Source: Geotrypetes seraphini
Taxonomy: Eukaryota; Chordata; Amphibia; Gymnophiona; Dermophiidae
Direction: 5' to 3'
Assembly: GCF_902459505.1 (NCBI RefSeq)
Contig: NC_047094.1
Span: 27,389,241 to 27,453,240, forward strand
DNA length: 64,000 nt
Shown: positions 11,101-26,100 of the stretch, piece by piece
Layout of the letters: each line of letters starts with the position of its first letter
Numbering within the stretch: position 1 is the stretch's first letter
Position numbers and translations under genes: made by a program
Notes under the pieces: model-generated
What the model was told of the DNA's origin: nothing
Database searches by the model: none
The model's input: the letters and a program-made list of their open reading frames with translations, nothing else

Positions 11101-14100
11101 TGTCCGTCGCTCTCAGTACTCCAAGTGCTTAATGTGCTCCCCAGTTGTGTACTATAGTTCAAAATCAAGTTCAAATAAATCAATCCATAGAACACAGCAC
11201 AACTAAGGTACCTGCTTCATTGCTTGTCCCAGTTTGACAGGTTGAAAAGACTTCCAGGGCAGGCCCCATTGCCTGGCCTGTGCTCTGTCCCGGCCTGCCA
11301 CTAGACCACCAGAGGGGGGACAGGGTACAGGGCAGGGTGGTGGGACAGGGTACACCCTTTGGTTTAGAATTTTTTTTGTCTTGGTTTTTCCTCCTCTAGG
11401 TGCGTCTTATGGTCAGGTGCGTCTTGCAAAAAATACGGTAAATCTGGTTATCTCAGGGGTGAGAGGGGGATATGGAGGGGGGGGGTCTATAAAACTGCAT
11501 GACTTGTTTGTACTGATTCCATTTCTTGTTATTGTCGTTTGTCACGTCACCCATAAAAATTGTTAAACGTTAAAGAACTGCTAGTAAGCACAGAATCCTG
11601 GTGGCTGTTTAGGTTTGGTCCTCATTCCTGGCACTATCCAGTTAACTGCCAAGGACATTCTGCACAGACTGCAAGCTTCTAAGGCAAGATGCATCGTTAC
11701 TAATGAGGTCCCGGCGCCAGCGGTGGATTCTGTCCTGTCTGAATGTCACTCTCTGAAAGTCAAGCTAATGGTATCTGAAAGCAAGAGAGAAGGATGGCTG
11801 AGTTATAAAGACCTTTTTAGGTAAATACTGTATCTTCATTTGCAAGTTCATATTTGGCAGTCTGACCTCTACTGCTAGAGGTCAGCTGGTGCTACTTTGA
11901 AGCTAGAAACATGATGGCAGCTAAAGACCAAATGGTCCATCCAGTCTGCTCATCCACAGTAACTATTATCTCTTTCTCTGAGAGATCCCATGTGCCTATC
12001 CCAGGCCCTCTTGAATTCAGACACAATAGAAACATGGTGGCTGATAAAGGCCAAATGCCAGCTAGCCGCCTACAGGGCAAGTGAGGATTGCTTCTATCTC
12101 TGACACTCGCAGGATCCCTTGGGATAAGTTAGAGTGTCAAGGGGAAGGGAGAGAGAGAGAGGAAGGAGGCAGGCCAGGCTGGCCTGACCTTCTGGGTTAC
12201 ATTGCAAAGGGTCATGGCTTAGGGAAAATAGGGTGATTTAAATGTTTTAGTCCTGTGTCAGCTTTTGAGAGGTGGGGCATTGGACCCACTGGTCATCAGG
12301 CCACTGAGGTCCTCCTGGGGTTGAGGACCTATGGGGGCCTCCCATTGGGGCAAGTGAGTCCTTTCATTTTTTTCATATTGCTGCATGAAGGAACACTTTT
12401 TTTTAAAACAAAAAAGCCTAAATTATTTGGATAGTTGTTTGGGTAATGATACTGAAAATCACCATTATATGGATGATGTCATCAGTCATCGACATTTCTG
12501 GATATTCAGCACTGATATGTGGATATTGACTAGTGCTGGATATTCAAATATTTTCAAACACTACAACGTATAGCTGCACTTGGATACACTTAGTTTAAAA
12601 TGCTTGGGGAGTGGCTACACAATTATATATTGATTTAGAGCACAGTTTATTTAATACACTTCGCAGGGGAATGGTTAGATGATGTAATAGGTGGTCCGGT
12701 GGCGCGTGCTGGCTTTAATCAGCCACTTACAATGCCATTGGGAATTTATTTTCTCAGATTGGCGGAGACACGTGACTGACTCCACGTCCCCTATATTCAT
12801 GTAGTCATATTTATTCACAAAAACAGAAACTGCAGTGATGATGTACAGGACGCCAAGTCTTTTAATAAACAATCATAAAAAAATGAACATAAAACAGTTT
12901 GTTTCCAAAAGGACTGATAAGACCGGACCCGACATGGTCCGTGTTTCGAAGAAACACTCCTTCCTCAGGGGTCCTAAGCGAATTGAGATTAGTATGAGCA
13001 AATGTATGTCTGAGTAACAATAGTGAAAGCAAAAGAATATTAGTGTTATGTGTGTTTAAAGAATAGTAATAATAGTGTGAAACAATCAAGTGCAAAGATT
13101 GAAATGTGATGGTGAGCACTACATAGGATTAATAATTGTGTGAGCTTAGTGGTGAAAAATGAATCAAGTGATAGTGAACATTACATAAGATTGGTGATTA
13201 TATAAGCTTAATGGCGAGATAGAAACATAGAATATGACGGCAGAAAAGGGCCGACAGGGGAAGGAAAACTTAGGGGAGGAAGATTTCATGGGGACACCAG
13301 GAAATACTTCTTTACCGAGAGGGTGATTGATAGATGGAATGGTCTTCCACGTCAGGTTGTCGAGGCTACTAGCACGCTCGACTTCAAGAGACGATGGGAC
13401 AAACATGTGGGGTCGCTACAGAGGTATGATAGAGGATAGTTTCTCGAGGGTGGAAGGGATCATGATTGGGCAGATTTGTTGGGCAGGCAGTAGAGTTCTG
13501 GCTAGCGCGCACTATAGCGCACGCTAATCCGGTGCGTGCGTTAAAACCGCTAGCGCGGCTTTGTAAAGGAAGCCCTTAAAACTGACATTTAGGGGTCCTT
13601 TTACTAAGGATCGTTAAAAGGACCCCTAATTTATTGATTGAGATATATTAACCGCCTTTATGAAGTGATTCACCTAAGGCAGTGTACAGGAGATATAGCT
13701 CAATATAAACAACCACATGCAAGCGGAAAATACAGTTAGTAAGGTGAACATGGTGAAGAGCCGGCTGCTCAAGCCCTTCACAGGGAATGACCACCAACGC
13801 CCTGCTATAGTTTTTTGAATCCAAACGGTTTATAGTATCAATAAAAATCAATGCAGTCAAAAAACATACAAAACAAAAACTAATTCAATCCAATAAGCTA
13901 TAGAAACATGATGGCAGATAAAGGCCAAATGGCCCATCCAGTCTGCCCATCTGCAGTAACCATTATCTCTTTCTCTCTCTGAGAGATCCCACGTGCCTAT
14001 CCCAGGCCCTCTTGAATTCAGACACAGTCTCTGTCTCCACCATCTCTTTCGGGAGACTGTTCCACTCATCTACCACCCTTTCCGTAAAAAAAAAAGTATT

Positions 14101-17100
14101 TCCTATAACAGGGGAATGAGTTCTATGACCTCAGGCTAGCAAATGAGGGATAAAATGTATCATTCCAACTCGGGGTGTCAAATGTCGGTCCTTGAGGGCC
14201 TCAATCCAGTCGGGTTTTTCAGGATTTCCCCAATGAATATGCATGAGATCTATTTGCATGCACTGCTTTTCATTGTATGCTAATAGATCTCATGCGCATT
14301 CATTGGGGAAATCCTGAAAACCCGATTGGATTGCGGCCCTCGAGAACCGACATTTGACACTCCTGCTTCTAACTCTTGCCCCTATGCTATACCTTTTATA
14401 CGCACTACACCTATTTGACTATAATTTTTTTCCAAGCCTGCTATATGCCTTCCCTTGAGGGTTTTTAGCAAATCTGCTTAAGACAACACATTTCCCCTTT
14501 GGTTCTTGGTTTGCATAGCTATGCCCCTTTTCTGGTCACCTCACCCCCTCCCAACCTGGACTTTCTGGCACTTTCCAGCTTACTTTGTTTTGGGAAACTG
14601 ACCTTGTCCATGTCTGATGTTCTTGACAAGCTGTTTTTTGCTGAAAAGTTACATGTTGTTCTTTCTCATACCTGCAATTACTGCTTGTTCAAGGCCACAC
14701 CTGATTCACACACGGTGCTGGACACAAGATCTTCTGTGTCTGCAAGAATGTAGTGGCTCAGACAGCTAGCAATACATCATATTCTTTCTCAATGGAGAAT
14801 TTTTTTTAAGAAACACCGATTGTGGTGTTTAAATTTTGACCTGTCAGTTTATAACAAATGCTATATCATTTTTAAGTTATTTTAGACAGATTTAGGACTT
14901 TCTGGGCTCCTTTTACAAAACAGCGCTACCGATTAGCAGTGCGCTGAATGTGAAGAAGCCTATTCGATCCCCATTGGCTTCTTTGCTTTCAGAGTGCATT
15001 AATCGGTAGCGCCGCTTTGTGAAAGGAGCCCTATGACTTGAGTCTGAATTTTTTTAATCACGGTGCTATTAAATATATTTTCAAGAGCTGCACCTGCTGA
15101 CCACAGATGCGTGAAGACAAAGAGCGAAGAGCCAATGACCATCTTCTTTACCAGTGGAACCACAGGCTCCCCAAAGATGGTGGAACATTCTCAATACAGT
15201 TATGGTGTCGGACACACTGTAACCGGGAGGTGCGGAATGAAAACGGGTCTTTTTTTCTCTGATTATGGAATGTCTTGCAACTAGACCTGTGCTGCGAGCA
15301 GAATTTCTTAGCATTGTGGAAGAAATGTAAAAGGTGATGCAGATTAGCAAATAAACATAAATATATTCAATAGCACTTATCTGGATAACAGTGTCTGCTA
15401 TCCAGAAAAGTGCTGCTGACCAGGATATGGAGGCTCTGTTAGGACAGTACTTCTGAATATCCCTAAAGACTAGAGCAGGGGTAGGCAATTCCGGTCCTCG
15501 AGAGCCAGGTCAGGTTTTCAGGATATCCACCATGAATATGTATCAGATGGATTTGCATGCAATGCCTCCTTGAGATCTATCTCATGCATATTTATGTGGA
15601 TATCCTGAAAACCTGTCCTGGCTCCGGCTCTCGAGGACCGGAATTTCCTACCCCTGGACTAGAGAATTTGTCCCCATCCCTGTCCCCACAGATAGACACT
15701 AAAGAAAGACATCGAATGGTTTCCTCCTACCTTTACTATGCCACTGGCTGCAATCTATGGCAGGCAACATGAATGAAATGGGACAGATTACATCAGGGGT
15801 CTCAAAGTCCCTCCTTGAGGGCCGCAATCCAGTCGGGTTTTCAGGATTTCCCCAATGAATATGCATGAGATCTATGTGCATGCACTGCTTTCAATGCATA
15901 TTAATTGGGGAAATCCTGAAAACCCGACTGGATTGCGGCCCTCAAGGAGGGACTTTGAGATCCCTGGATTACATGGATTAAAGGATTCCTTATCTGCTAT
16001 GGTTTTATGTCATTTTTACGTTATATTTGCTTAACTTTCCCTTTTTTTCACATTGCTTTCTCTTAAATCTAATACATTCTGACCACCTTTTCTCTATGCA
16101 TTATCAGGTGCTGGATGGATTTAACTCCTTCAGACGTAATGTGGAATACGTCCGACACAGGCTGGGCAAAGTCTGCCTGGAGTAGTGTTTTTGCACCATG
16201 GATTCAGGGCTCTTGTATCTTTGCTCACAGCATGCCACGATTTGAAGCAACAACTATGCTAGAAGTAAGATTCAGTCCAGTCGGGCTAAAATATGAAATA
16301 TTTCTGTACCATGCTTAGGCGCAGAATTATCAGTTAATTGACATATGTGAAACATAGAAACATAGAAGATGACGGCAGAAAAGGGCTACAGCCCATCAAG
16401 TCTGCCCACTCTGCTTACCCACCCCCTGTCTATGCCCTAATGGCCCAATTTTCTTATCTTGACCCTCGTAGGGATCCCACATGGGTATCCCATTTATTCT
16501 TAAAGTCTGGCACGCTGTCTGCCTCGATCACCTGCATTGGAAGCTTGTTCCAATGATCAACCACGAATGTGCCCGAATGAAAATAATTTTTGGTAAAGTT
16601 GTAAACCATATGGTACCGAAAGACTGGGATTCTCATATGCAACAAGGACCACAAGTGAAATTTAAAATTCTGAGATTCTGTAATTAGAGGACTTTTTTTT
16701 TTTTCTGCAAAAAAAATTAGAAAGCTTCCTGTTTCCGCCTGGGCGGTTCGCATCTGAGGGAAGCTTTGGGCTGAGCATCGCTCTCAGTTGCCACTGCCGA
16801 TTTTACCGCCTATGCTGGTGAGGGCACGAACTTGCCGTCTCTGCCGGTGGGAGCCCGATCTTTCTGTCTATGCCAAGGGGGGCCCGATCTTGCTGAGTTT
16901 GTGGGACCCAGGAACGGATTAATCCAGTTTCTATTATTTTCAATGGGAAAAATTGTCTTGGAACTCGAACGGGATTCTGGAATGGATTAAGTTTGGATTC
17001 CGAGGTACCACTGTAACTTGGAATAAGTAACAGTATCAGTTGAAGTTCAATAGCAGAAAGAAAATAATCAACAACAAGAACAGAAAGTCTTTTTTGTTTT

Positions 17101-20100
17101 TTTAAGGTAATCTTTTTATTGAACTAATTTTTTTTTTTTTTTAAGTTCCAAAATTTTATTGAAATTTTATATAGTAACATACAATAAAACAGGAGAAACA
17201 TATTAAACAAATTGCTCATAACACTATTAACACAAAGCTTAGGATATTAAAAGGCGAAATCTTTGAAATGAAACTCCCCCCCACTCATCCCATTCCAGCA
17301 CGCCTTCTATAGATTCTCCTATTCCAACTAATTTATTTATTTATTTTACAGCAGCTTATAACTTGCCAAGCCTGATGAAGCATTTTATTCTTGGGGTAGG
17401 TAGGTAAACAGATAGGCATTGCATGTGCAATGCCTATCTGTTTACCTACCCATCCCCAAAGGGATGCACCTACAAAAGATTCCTTAATAGAACTCTCTCA
17501 TTCCAAGCTGGCAGATGGACAGATTGCCTGACCACCCTCATCTCATCTGCCCCATCTTACTCATCCTTCAGGAAATCTCTCAAATCTTACCTCTACGATA
17601 AATTTCTTGAACCCCTCCCCTCCAATTCTCCCCTCTCCTCCCCCCGATCTCTCCTTTCCTCCCCCCTCAATCCAATACTTCCACCCTTCTTACTTACCCC
17701 TCCTTTCTCGGCACCCTCCCGTAATTGATACTTGTCATTCACCACTCTTTATCCTCACCATATAGGTAACTATCTTTGCATAGTAAACCGCCACAACCGC
17801 ATTATACAGTCTCCTGCACTGTATCATACTCTATAAGTCTCTCGCACCGTATTCTCACTGTATAAATATCTCTGCTGTATATGTACAGTCTCCTGCATTG
17901 TAAATCTGCTTTATTTTCCGCTGAATTAACACCTATGCTAAATATGTACAGTCCCTGCATTGTAATTTGCTCTCAACTGCATAGTACATTCCCTTACATT
18001 GTATCTTCGCTGTATATGTACAGTCTCTTACACTGTAAACCGCTCTGAACTGTTTGTGGTATTGCGGTATACAAAAATAAAGTTATTATTATTATTATGG
18101 GTGGACTTGAACAAATGCGAGTAAAATAACCATTAAAGGGGGAATTTATCAGCGTGGACTATTACGTTGGGTTATTTTAACATTAAGTTATCCCCTCCTT
18201 ACAAAGCTGCACTAGCGTTTTTAGCGCTGGCCGGCGCGGTAACAGCTCCAATGCTCATCTATGAGCATGGGATCTGTTTTCCATGCCGGCCAGCGCTAAA
18301 AACGGTAGCGTGGCTTTGTAAAAGATGGGGTTAGTATATTTTAACACAGGGTTTCATTGCCATAAAATTGGACCTGTGCTGAAATAACCTGTCTTGTGGT
18401 AAAATAAACCGTTTTAATTGTAGCCCATATCGATAAACTTGTCCTGTAAATAATGATACAAAACATACAAATACATACAGTCCGGTGCTCTTTAAGGCCT
18501 CGCGTCCATTTTTCCAGGCGTCCCAAGAACCAAATGCTTCTGAAAATAAGTGTGCCTTTATTTTCTTCTGGGGTCTAAAATAATCTTGTTCATTTTGTAA
18601 TTAATGAGATAAACAATTCCGCCTCGCACCGCCTGCGATCAAAAAAGCTTGTGCTTTAGTCACAGCTAATTTAGAGCCAATATAATGCAGAATCTCTAAC
18701 AACCACCTAGATTTTGATTCCAGCAACCTAACCTAGGGATAGATTCACTTACCTGACTCTCCATGTCCGATCTGTGCAGGCCCGACCAATTCACAAAACA
18801 ACATTAAAATGAGGGCGATCGGAGGGACGCCCCCTCCGACCGTACGAATCGCTAGTGTGCGATCCTGATGCATGCGCAGACCATCTGCTTTCCCTGTAGA
18901 TGGTCTGCGCATGCGTTTGGTGTTCGTTTTTGCTGGGGGGGGGGGGCTCACTTGTCCCGACTCTCCTGCTCTGGAAGGGCAATCCAAGGCATTTAAAAGC
19001 AGGCAATTTTTCACTCTCCTGCTCTCTGCTGCCCTTCCTCGCACTGCAGCCCCGCTTTAAAACCACAGGCTCGCACTGCGGGGAAGGGCGGCAGAGAGCA
19101 GGAGAGTCGGGGCAGCAAGAGCAGGGCTCGGCTGGAAGGGGCGTTTGCTGTGCCTATTGGCCCTGACTCTCCTGCTCTGGAAGGGCGATCCCTTTTAACA
19201 GCAAACCCTTCTCTGATAGACTTCTAGGTAGTCAATACCTTCTCAGCCCTTTTATTAATTGCAAACGCATCTTGAGTGCTCGCTGCGATCCTTGGCGGCA
19301 GCAGCCTCTTTAAAAGCAGGCAATTATTCTCTCCTGCTCTCTTCCGCCTTTCCCCGCAATGCAGCCCTGCTTTAAAACCACGGGCTCGCACTGCGGGGAA
19401 GGACGACAGAGAGCAGGAGAATCAGGGCGGCAAGAGCAGGTCTCGGCTGAAAGGGGCAGAGAGCAGAGCGGCAGAGATGGGCTGCAGGGCTGGGATTTCA
19501 GGCCCGAGGACAGTTGGAAAGGATGTTGGTTTCAAAAATGTCTTTAGTGAATCGTGTCCCTGCCTACTTTGCATGCTGGTCCCCTCATTTGCATGCACGG
19601 ATCGGAATCAGATCGGCACAGAGGTAAGTGAATTGGGCTGGAGTAAAATCGGGTCGCAAAGGGTTTGCAAACCAATCGGTACACGATCGGTTTGCTTAGT
19701 GAATCTAGCCTTTAGTGTATTGTTTTTATAATTTTGTATGTATTTTGTGAACCACTTAGGTTTTAAGCAGGGTATAAGTTTTAAAATAACATAAATAATG
19801 AGAATAAAAAGTCTAATACTCTAATGAAGCTGATTCCTAAAGGACAAAATGCTGAGACTTGGACTATTTTTTTGTGTTTTTTCTAGCTTTATTAGCAGAT
19901 AAAACAGTTTTCCAGTTATAATATATGATGTTTGGGTATTTTTTTCCAAATTCTTTATTCATTTATCATCTTACATCAAGTTCACAATATTACAACATTT
20001 GAACTTGTACACATCACTTGAATTTCTTTCTATTATCATCTTAAATACATAAATTTATTCCCTCCACCTCCCACCCTTCCCACAAATATTGTAATTAAAA

Positions 20101-23100
20101 ATATCATATAAACATTACATTCCTATTTATTGATTAAACCTTTAATATATCTATATACTACCCCCTCCCCATAATTATAAATGTACGTTAAGTGTAAAAT
20201 GGCGTCTAATCATAATGAGTTATCAATGGCCCCCCAAATCTTTTTAAAATTATTATAATTCCCTTTTTGTATGGCAATTGTTCTTTATATATATATATGA
20301 TGTTTTAATATTCTAGACTCTCTCCAAATTCCCTATAACAACTTTCTGCTCCGCTCCAACTGTCTATCGGATGTTGGTCCTGCAGGACTTTAGTAGGTAA
20401 GCCCTGAGTGTTACTCTGTTGAAACAAACTTAAATACCCCTGTCAGTTCCTGCATTCAGTGCAACTTCTTGCTGGGAAATGAAAGCTTTGATTAAGCTAA
20501 AGTGAAATATTAAGACAAAAAAAGGAGGGAACTTCTGCTAGGTCACCCAAAGTTAGGTAATTTTACATCTGGATTTTAAGCAATTGTCTAAATTGGTGAT
20601 AACAATCAATAATTAGCATTAGCAAGCACTTAATTGACAGTCATTAGGAGTTGCATGTGGATCTGCCCTATGCCCCATAACATCTGTTCAGCGTCCCTCT
20701 TTAAGTTTGATCGGATTTGTTACACCCTGAGGCAGCAGAGTTGTGAAACGCTGGCCACCGTTGATCAACAGCAGATAAGTGGAAGACTTTTCCTCTATCT
20801 TCAAATGCATATAATTTAAGAATAATTTAAACAGCACCGAGCAATGCTTTTATCTATCTGCAATATCACAGAGGTTTTTTGCCAGTGAGGTTATCGCCTA
20901 ACCACCTTTAAACCACAATTGTGGTGGTGGGAGGGCCTCAGTCTGAGGCTTTTTCCTGTTTGATTGTCTTTTATGATTAAGCTTGCAAGGAACCATAGAC
21001 ATCCAGCAGAGGTCTTTCTCACATAAATGGATATTGCAGATAGATAAATTTAGTTTAGGCGTGACCATTTAAACCAGTCATACTCGTATTTCTATAACAC
21101 ATGCAAATTATAGCATTCTGTAATTTACATATATAACTATGCACCAGACTCTGTCCATGTGTACACCCACCTTCAAATTACACACCGGTTTCTTGAATAG
21201 CATATAGCTACATATGTGCACATAAGCTGAAATTTGGTATATATGTGCATTTTTGTTGCCTAAATGTTGGCGCCCTTTTTATAGAATTACTTCCAAAATG
21301 TGGAATAAATGGTGAAACAGCAATGCCCTTTGAATAAGCAGTTCGTTCTGAAACCCTGAAAGATTTCAAAATGTTTAAGACAAGCTGCAGTATAGCAGTA
21401 TTTATATCGTATGTAATGTTTCTTAATGGATAAAAATCCTTTCTGAAACAAGGTTCTTAAAGCAAGACATGGGAAGTTTTATCAGAGGAGGCGGGATGCT
21501 AGAGAGGAAGGTTCCCGGCTAGAGAGGAGCAGCGGGTGTACAGGCAAGTTCAGAGGGCTGTCAGTGGGATGGAGATACCGGAGAACATGGAGTGGCAGAA
21601 GAGGAAAGGCTAAAGGAGTGAGTGGGTGGGTGAGAATCGGGGGAAAGCTGACTGAGAGCCCAGGGCAGCGATAGGAGAGAAAAATATGCCAGCAGAGGAG
21701 GAAAGAGAGACAGAGCAGCTTGATGCAATTAATGCATTCAAATTATTAATGGAAGTTAGAATTTTTAGCATATTAATTACATTAAAGTGTTACATTTGCA
21801 GTTCCTATATAGGGGCATGGAGCAGGGTAACCTTTTAGTATGGAGAGGAGATGCAAAAGATTGGGTTTAAATTTGAATAATTGAGGGATGTAGTGGAATG
21901 TCAGATGATCTCACAAGGTCCATTCTAGCCCTAACCTTTTGAGATTGTGCATCCAATTTCTGTATATTCCCTGCAAACTGATAATGTTGCAGCCAATCAT
22001 TCACTGATTGTTAAAACCTGTGTTTTACTTTTACATATCTATAAAGTTACAAGTTCAAGAGTCTCAAACACTGCCTGAGTGCAGGAGAGCCCATGAACCC
22101 TGAAGTGATGGAACAGTGGAAAACCCATACTGGACTGGATATCTATGAAGGCTATGGCCAGACAGAAACGGTATGAGAAAACTGAATATATTTGATTTCC
22201 TAAAAAACAATAATTTGGAAATGCCACTTGCTTATTCTACACATTGGCTTCAATCCACCCTTACCCACTTCCCAAGTTCTCATCCCCCGAGTTCTTCAAT
22301 TGGTTCAAAACACGGCCATTAAAATCATTACGAAGTCAAAAAAATACGATAACGTCACTCCCCCGCTAAAGAAGGCACATTGGTTACCCATTCCTCATCG
22401 GATTACATACAAAATTGCTCTCTTAACTTTCAAATCTCAAAAAAACAATGACTGCCCCCGCGGACCGACCGGGATCTTGATTGGCTGGATCTCAGAGACA
22501 CAATACATTCTCCCTGCTCTCAACCTGGGGTGTTGGTGTGTGTATGGCGGGTGTATGTGGGGGGGGGGGATGTGTAGGGGGGTCACATGGTGTGGCTAGA
22601 ATGGTATGCCTGGCTGGTTGTTGTCTGTCAGACTGGATTTGAGTGTGTGTGTGTGGTGTCTGTTCTTTCTATTATGCAGTGACATGGTGGTTCTGTATCT
22701 GTCTGAGGCTCGTGTTGGTAACAAGATGACTGCTCGGTTTTCGTGTCTACAGTGATAAGCTTTCTCATGCCAGGTATAGGAGTACTTTAAAGTAGTAATT
22801 TGTGACTGAGTTACCGGAGGAACATCTCCTTTTTAAGTAACATGCTGAGACAGCTTAAAAACTGATTTTGATGACATTTCTTAAAATATTACTTATCTTG
22901 GAACACTTGATAGCATCAGTCACACTTCTGGTATTTAGTCTGCTATGGTGCTGAGAGGGTAATTCTGTAATCGTGCCTCTTAAGCCTTATCTCTTCAATA
23001 CTCTAAATGAATTGTTTCCCAAGATCTCTTATGCCTTACCTCTGTATCCTGCTCACCTGTATTTTGATGACTTTACATTGTACCTATATTTGTACCTATA

Positions 23101-26100
23101 GTCCAGCTTTTCTTTGTTGTAAACCGCCTCGAACTACTACAGCTTTGGCGGTATATAAGAATAAAATTATTATTATTATTATTATTATAAAATTGTTATT
23201 GCAGCCTTGGTTGGTTCACTAAGGGGATCTCTGCCATACTGTTAGTTGTTCCATGGAGTCTTCTCCCAGACCTGCTATTATACTCTTGCTTTCTGTGGGT
23301 ATTCCGCTGGCGGGCATGGTTTTGCAGATTCCTCTGGACTGTTTACTGTTCCCTTCCTTGGACTGTTAGCACTGTTTGCACTGTACTTGTATAACATTGT
23401 ATTACGAATTTTGTTTATTGTTCTGGCTTTGGCTGCATTATCAATAAAAACTATTTAAAAAAAAAAAAAAAGACCAATGAGCCTGCATTCATTAATAGAC
23501 TCCTGATTCCATACGAGCCTCCTGGAATTCTTAAGATCTGCCTCTCAACATACACTCTGTGTCCTTTCTTTAAAAATTATCGGTACCCGCCGAGCCTCTA
23601 TTTTCTCTGTCACGGCTCCTACGATCTGGAACTCCCATCACATATCAGAGCGGAACAAAATATAGATAAATTTAAGGGCAGGTTTAAAATGCTTCCTTTT
23701 TAAGATGCCTAAGAATAATTTAACCGTTCTGATATCTTATCTTTTTATCTATCCCTTCCTTTCCTCATGTTTTCTCCTTTTTTCTTTCTTTATCTTCAAA
23801 AATTGTAGTTCTACCTCCTCTCCTTCTGTTTTCTATCTGACCCTATGTTGTGTTTGATCCCTGTTAGATCTTGTCTGTCTTTTGATATTCCACCTTCAAT
23901 TTTAAGTATTATTGTAATGTACAACGCTTTGAATTTTATGTTTAGCATTTAATCAAATTTTTAATAAACTATGAAACTATCCATGGAAGCTCTTAGGGGT
24001 AGGTGGGTGCTGTCCTTCCAGGCTGGTGGCTTGCCTCTGTGGCATCCTCCTGGTGATTATCCCTTAGCTCTGAGGGTCTTGGCACTCCCAGGACCTCTCC
24101 ACCTCTGCCACTAGTTTCCAGGGAGCCTTTTCCCTTGTTGGGCCACTGGTGCCGATTGCACCCTAGCGGCCTGGCGCCTCTGTTGGGCTACTAGTGCTGA
24201 TCCGTACTGCTGATTCCCCTCCTTCAAGAGGAGCCTCTAGGGTAGTTTTCTGCTGGGGTCATGGTTACCAGCCCTCAGCAGTGCTCAGTGACCACTAGTG
24301 CTGCCCAATTCAGAGAAAAATATTTTGATTCGATTCGATTCACCTGTTGAATCGATTTTTCAATTCGATTTCAATTCGATTCACTGTTAATGACATAGCT
24401 TTTTAAGTTTAAACATTTTATTTAACCAAGGCAATATCATATCAAAAATTCCCAGCTTCCATCCCCAGCCCCCAAGACTCCCCAGCCCCCAAGACTCACC
24501 AGCCCCCTGCCGATTCCCAGCTTCCATTCCCAGCCCCCAAGACTCACCTGCCGATTCCCAGCTTCCATCCCTAGCCAAGACTCACTAGCCCCCCTGCCGA
24601 TTCTCAGCCCCCCCTGCCAATTCTCAGCCCCCCTGCTAATTCTCAGCCCTCCTTGCCGGTTCTCAGCCCCCCTTGCCGGTTCTCAGCCCCCCTTGCCGGT
24701 TCTCAGCCCCCCTGCCGATTCTCAGCCTTCCCTGTTGATTCTCAGCCCTCCCTGCCGATTCTCAGCTCTTCCCTGCCGATTCTCAGCCCTCCCTGCCGAT
24801 TCGCAAAAAATACCGTTTGCTTCCGAGGTCCACTGCACGAGGTCTGCTCGTTCTCCCCTCAACGCTCCCACGTCCTTTCGTTTCTTCTGATGTAACTTTC
24901 GGTTTCGCAAAACTGGAAGTTACATTAGATGGGAATGAGTCTGGCGGCCGGCGATGAAAAAAATAATGAACTTCAATCGGGGCTGAATCGGTGAGTCCGG
25001 TTTTTCACAAAAACGAATCGATTCGAATCGATTCACCTGATTCGAATCGGTGAACCGGGCAGCACTAGTGACAACCAGTATCAGAGGGCTGCCTCTGCTC
25101 TTCTCGGTCCTCAAGCACTGTTAGTGCCTGCAGGTTTTGGGTGGGCTTTGGAGGGCTCGTCATATAATATAAGCAGGTTATGGTGAGATCTGTACCTGGG
25201 ACTTTTTAAACTGATGTATCCCCTAGAGTGCCCTTCTGCTCTGCTGAAATGTCTCTTATGTGGCCATCTGAAGCTGTAATACAGGTCATATGGACAGTTT
25301 GGGCACCTTTATGGCCCTTATTTGTTTTTAAAACAGGTCTAGTCCCAAATGTCCAAACTGTGCCCTGGATGTTTTGTAAAAAGTTTGGTTATCGCTACAA
25401 AATGTCCAAATGCTAAGCCCTGCCCAAATCCCGCCCATAACACACCCCCTTGAGATTGAGGTGCATTGCAGACAAAAAAAAAGCATAGAAAAAGGTTTAG
25501 AAAGTCAGTTTTGAAAATGGCAACTTGGACATTTTGGTGAGAAAAATTGTCCCAAGTGCCACTTTGTGCCAAATTTTGGATGTCTTTCTATTCTGAAAAT
25601 CAGCCTCTTAGGCATTCAGGCCTGCTAAATTATTAGAGGCCAAGTTAAGAGCATAACTCAAAGTCAGGAGCCTAAATCTTTTGAATAACTGAGCCCATTA
25701 ATGCCATCATGCTCTGTGAGGAGAGTCTAGGAGAATATTGTAAATGAAGTGCTCCAAGAGCCCTACCTACAGAGTCAAAGCCTCCCAAAAAAGCCAAATA
25801 AATGCATGACTTGGGGGTGAGGATCTGCCTTCTTTAGTGGTTCATTTCGGTTTCCTTCTCTTGATTTCCTTTATTGACTTTGGAATACCACTAGTTAGCA
25901 AAAGAGGGTTTCCAGGTTGGAGTAAAAGGACTGAGGGGCCTGTGACTAATGATCAGACTCAGAGCAGCAAGCTTATAGAAACTCCAGTCTCTCAGAGAGA
26001 GGAGAAATCGTGGTTCCTTGAAGGCATTTTTTTCCTTGACTCATCAGGAAACTTAATGGGCCTTTTGCAAAGGTGTGCTGCCGGGCAGTGTACGCTAAAT

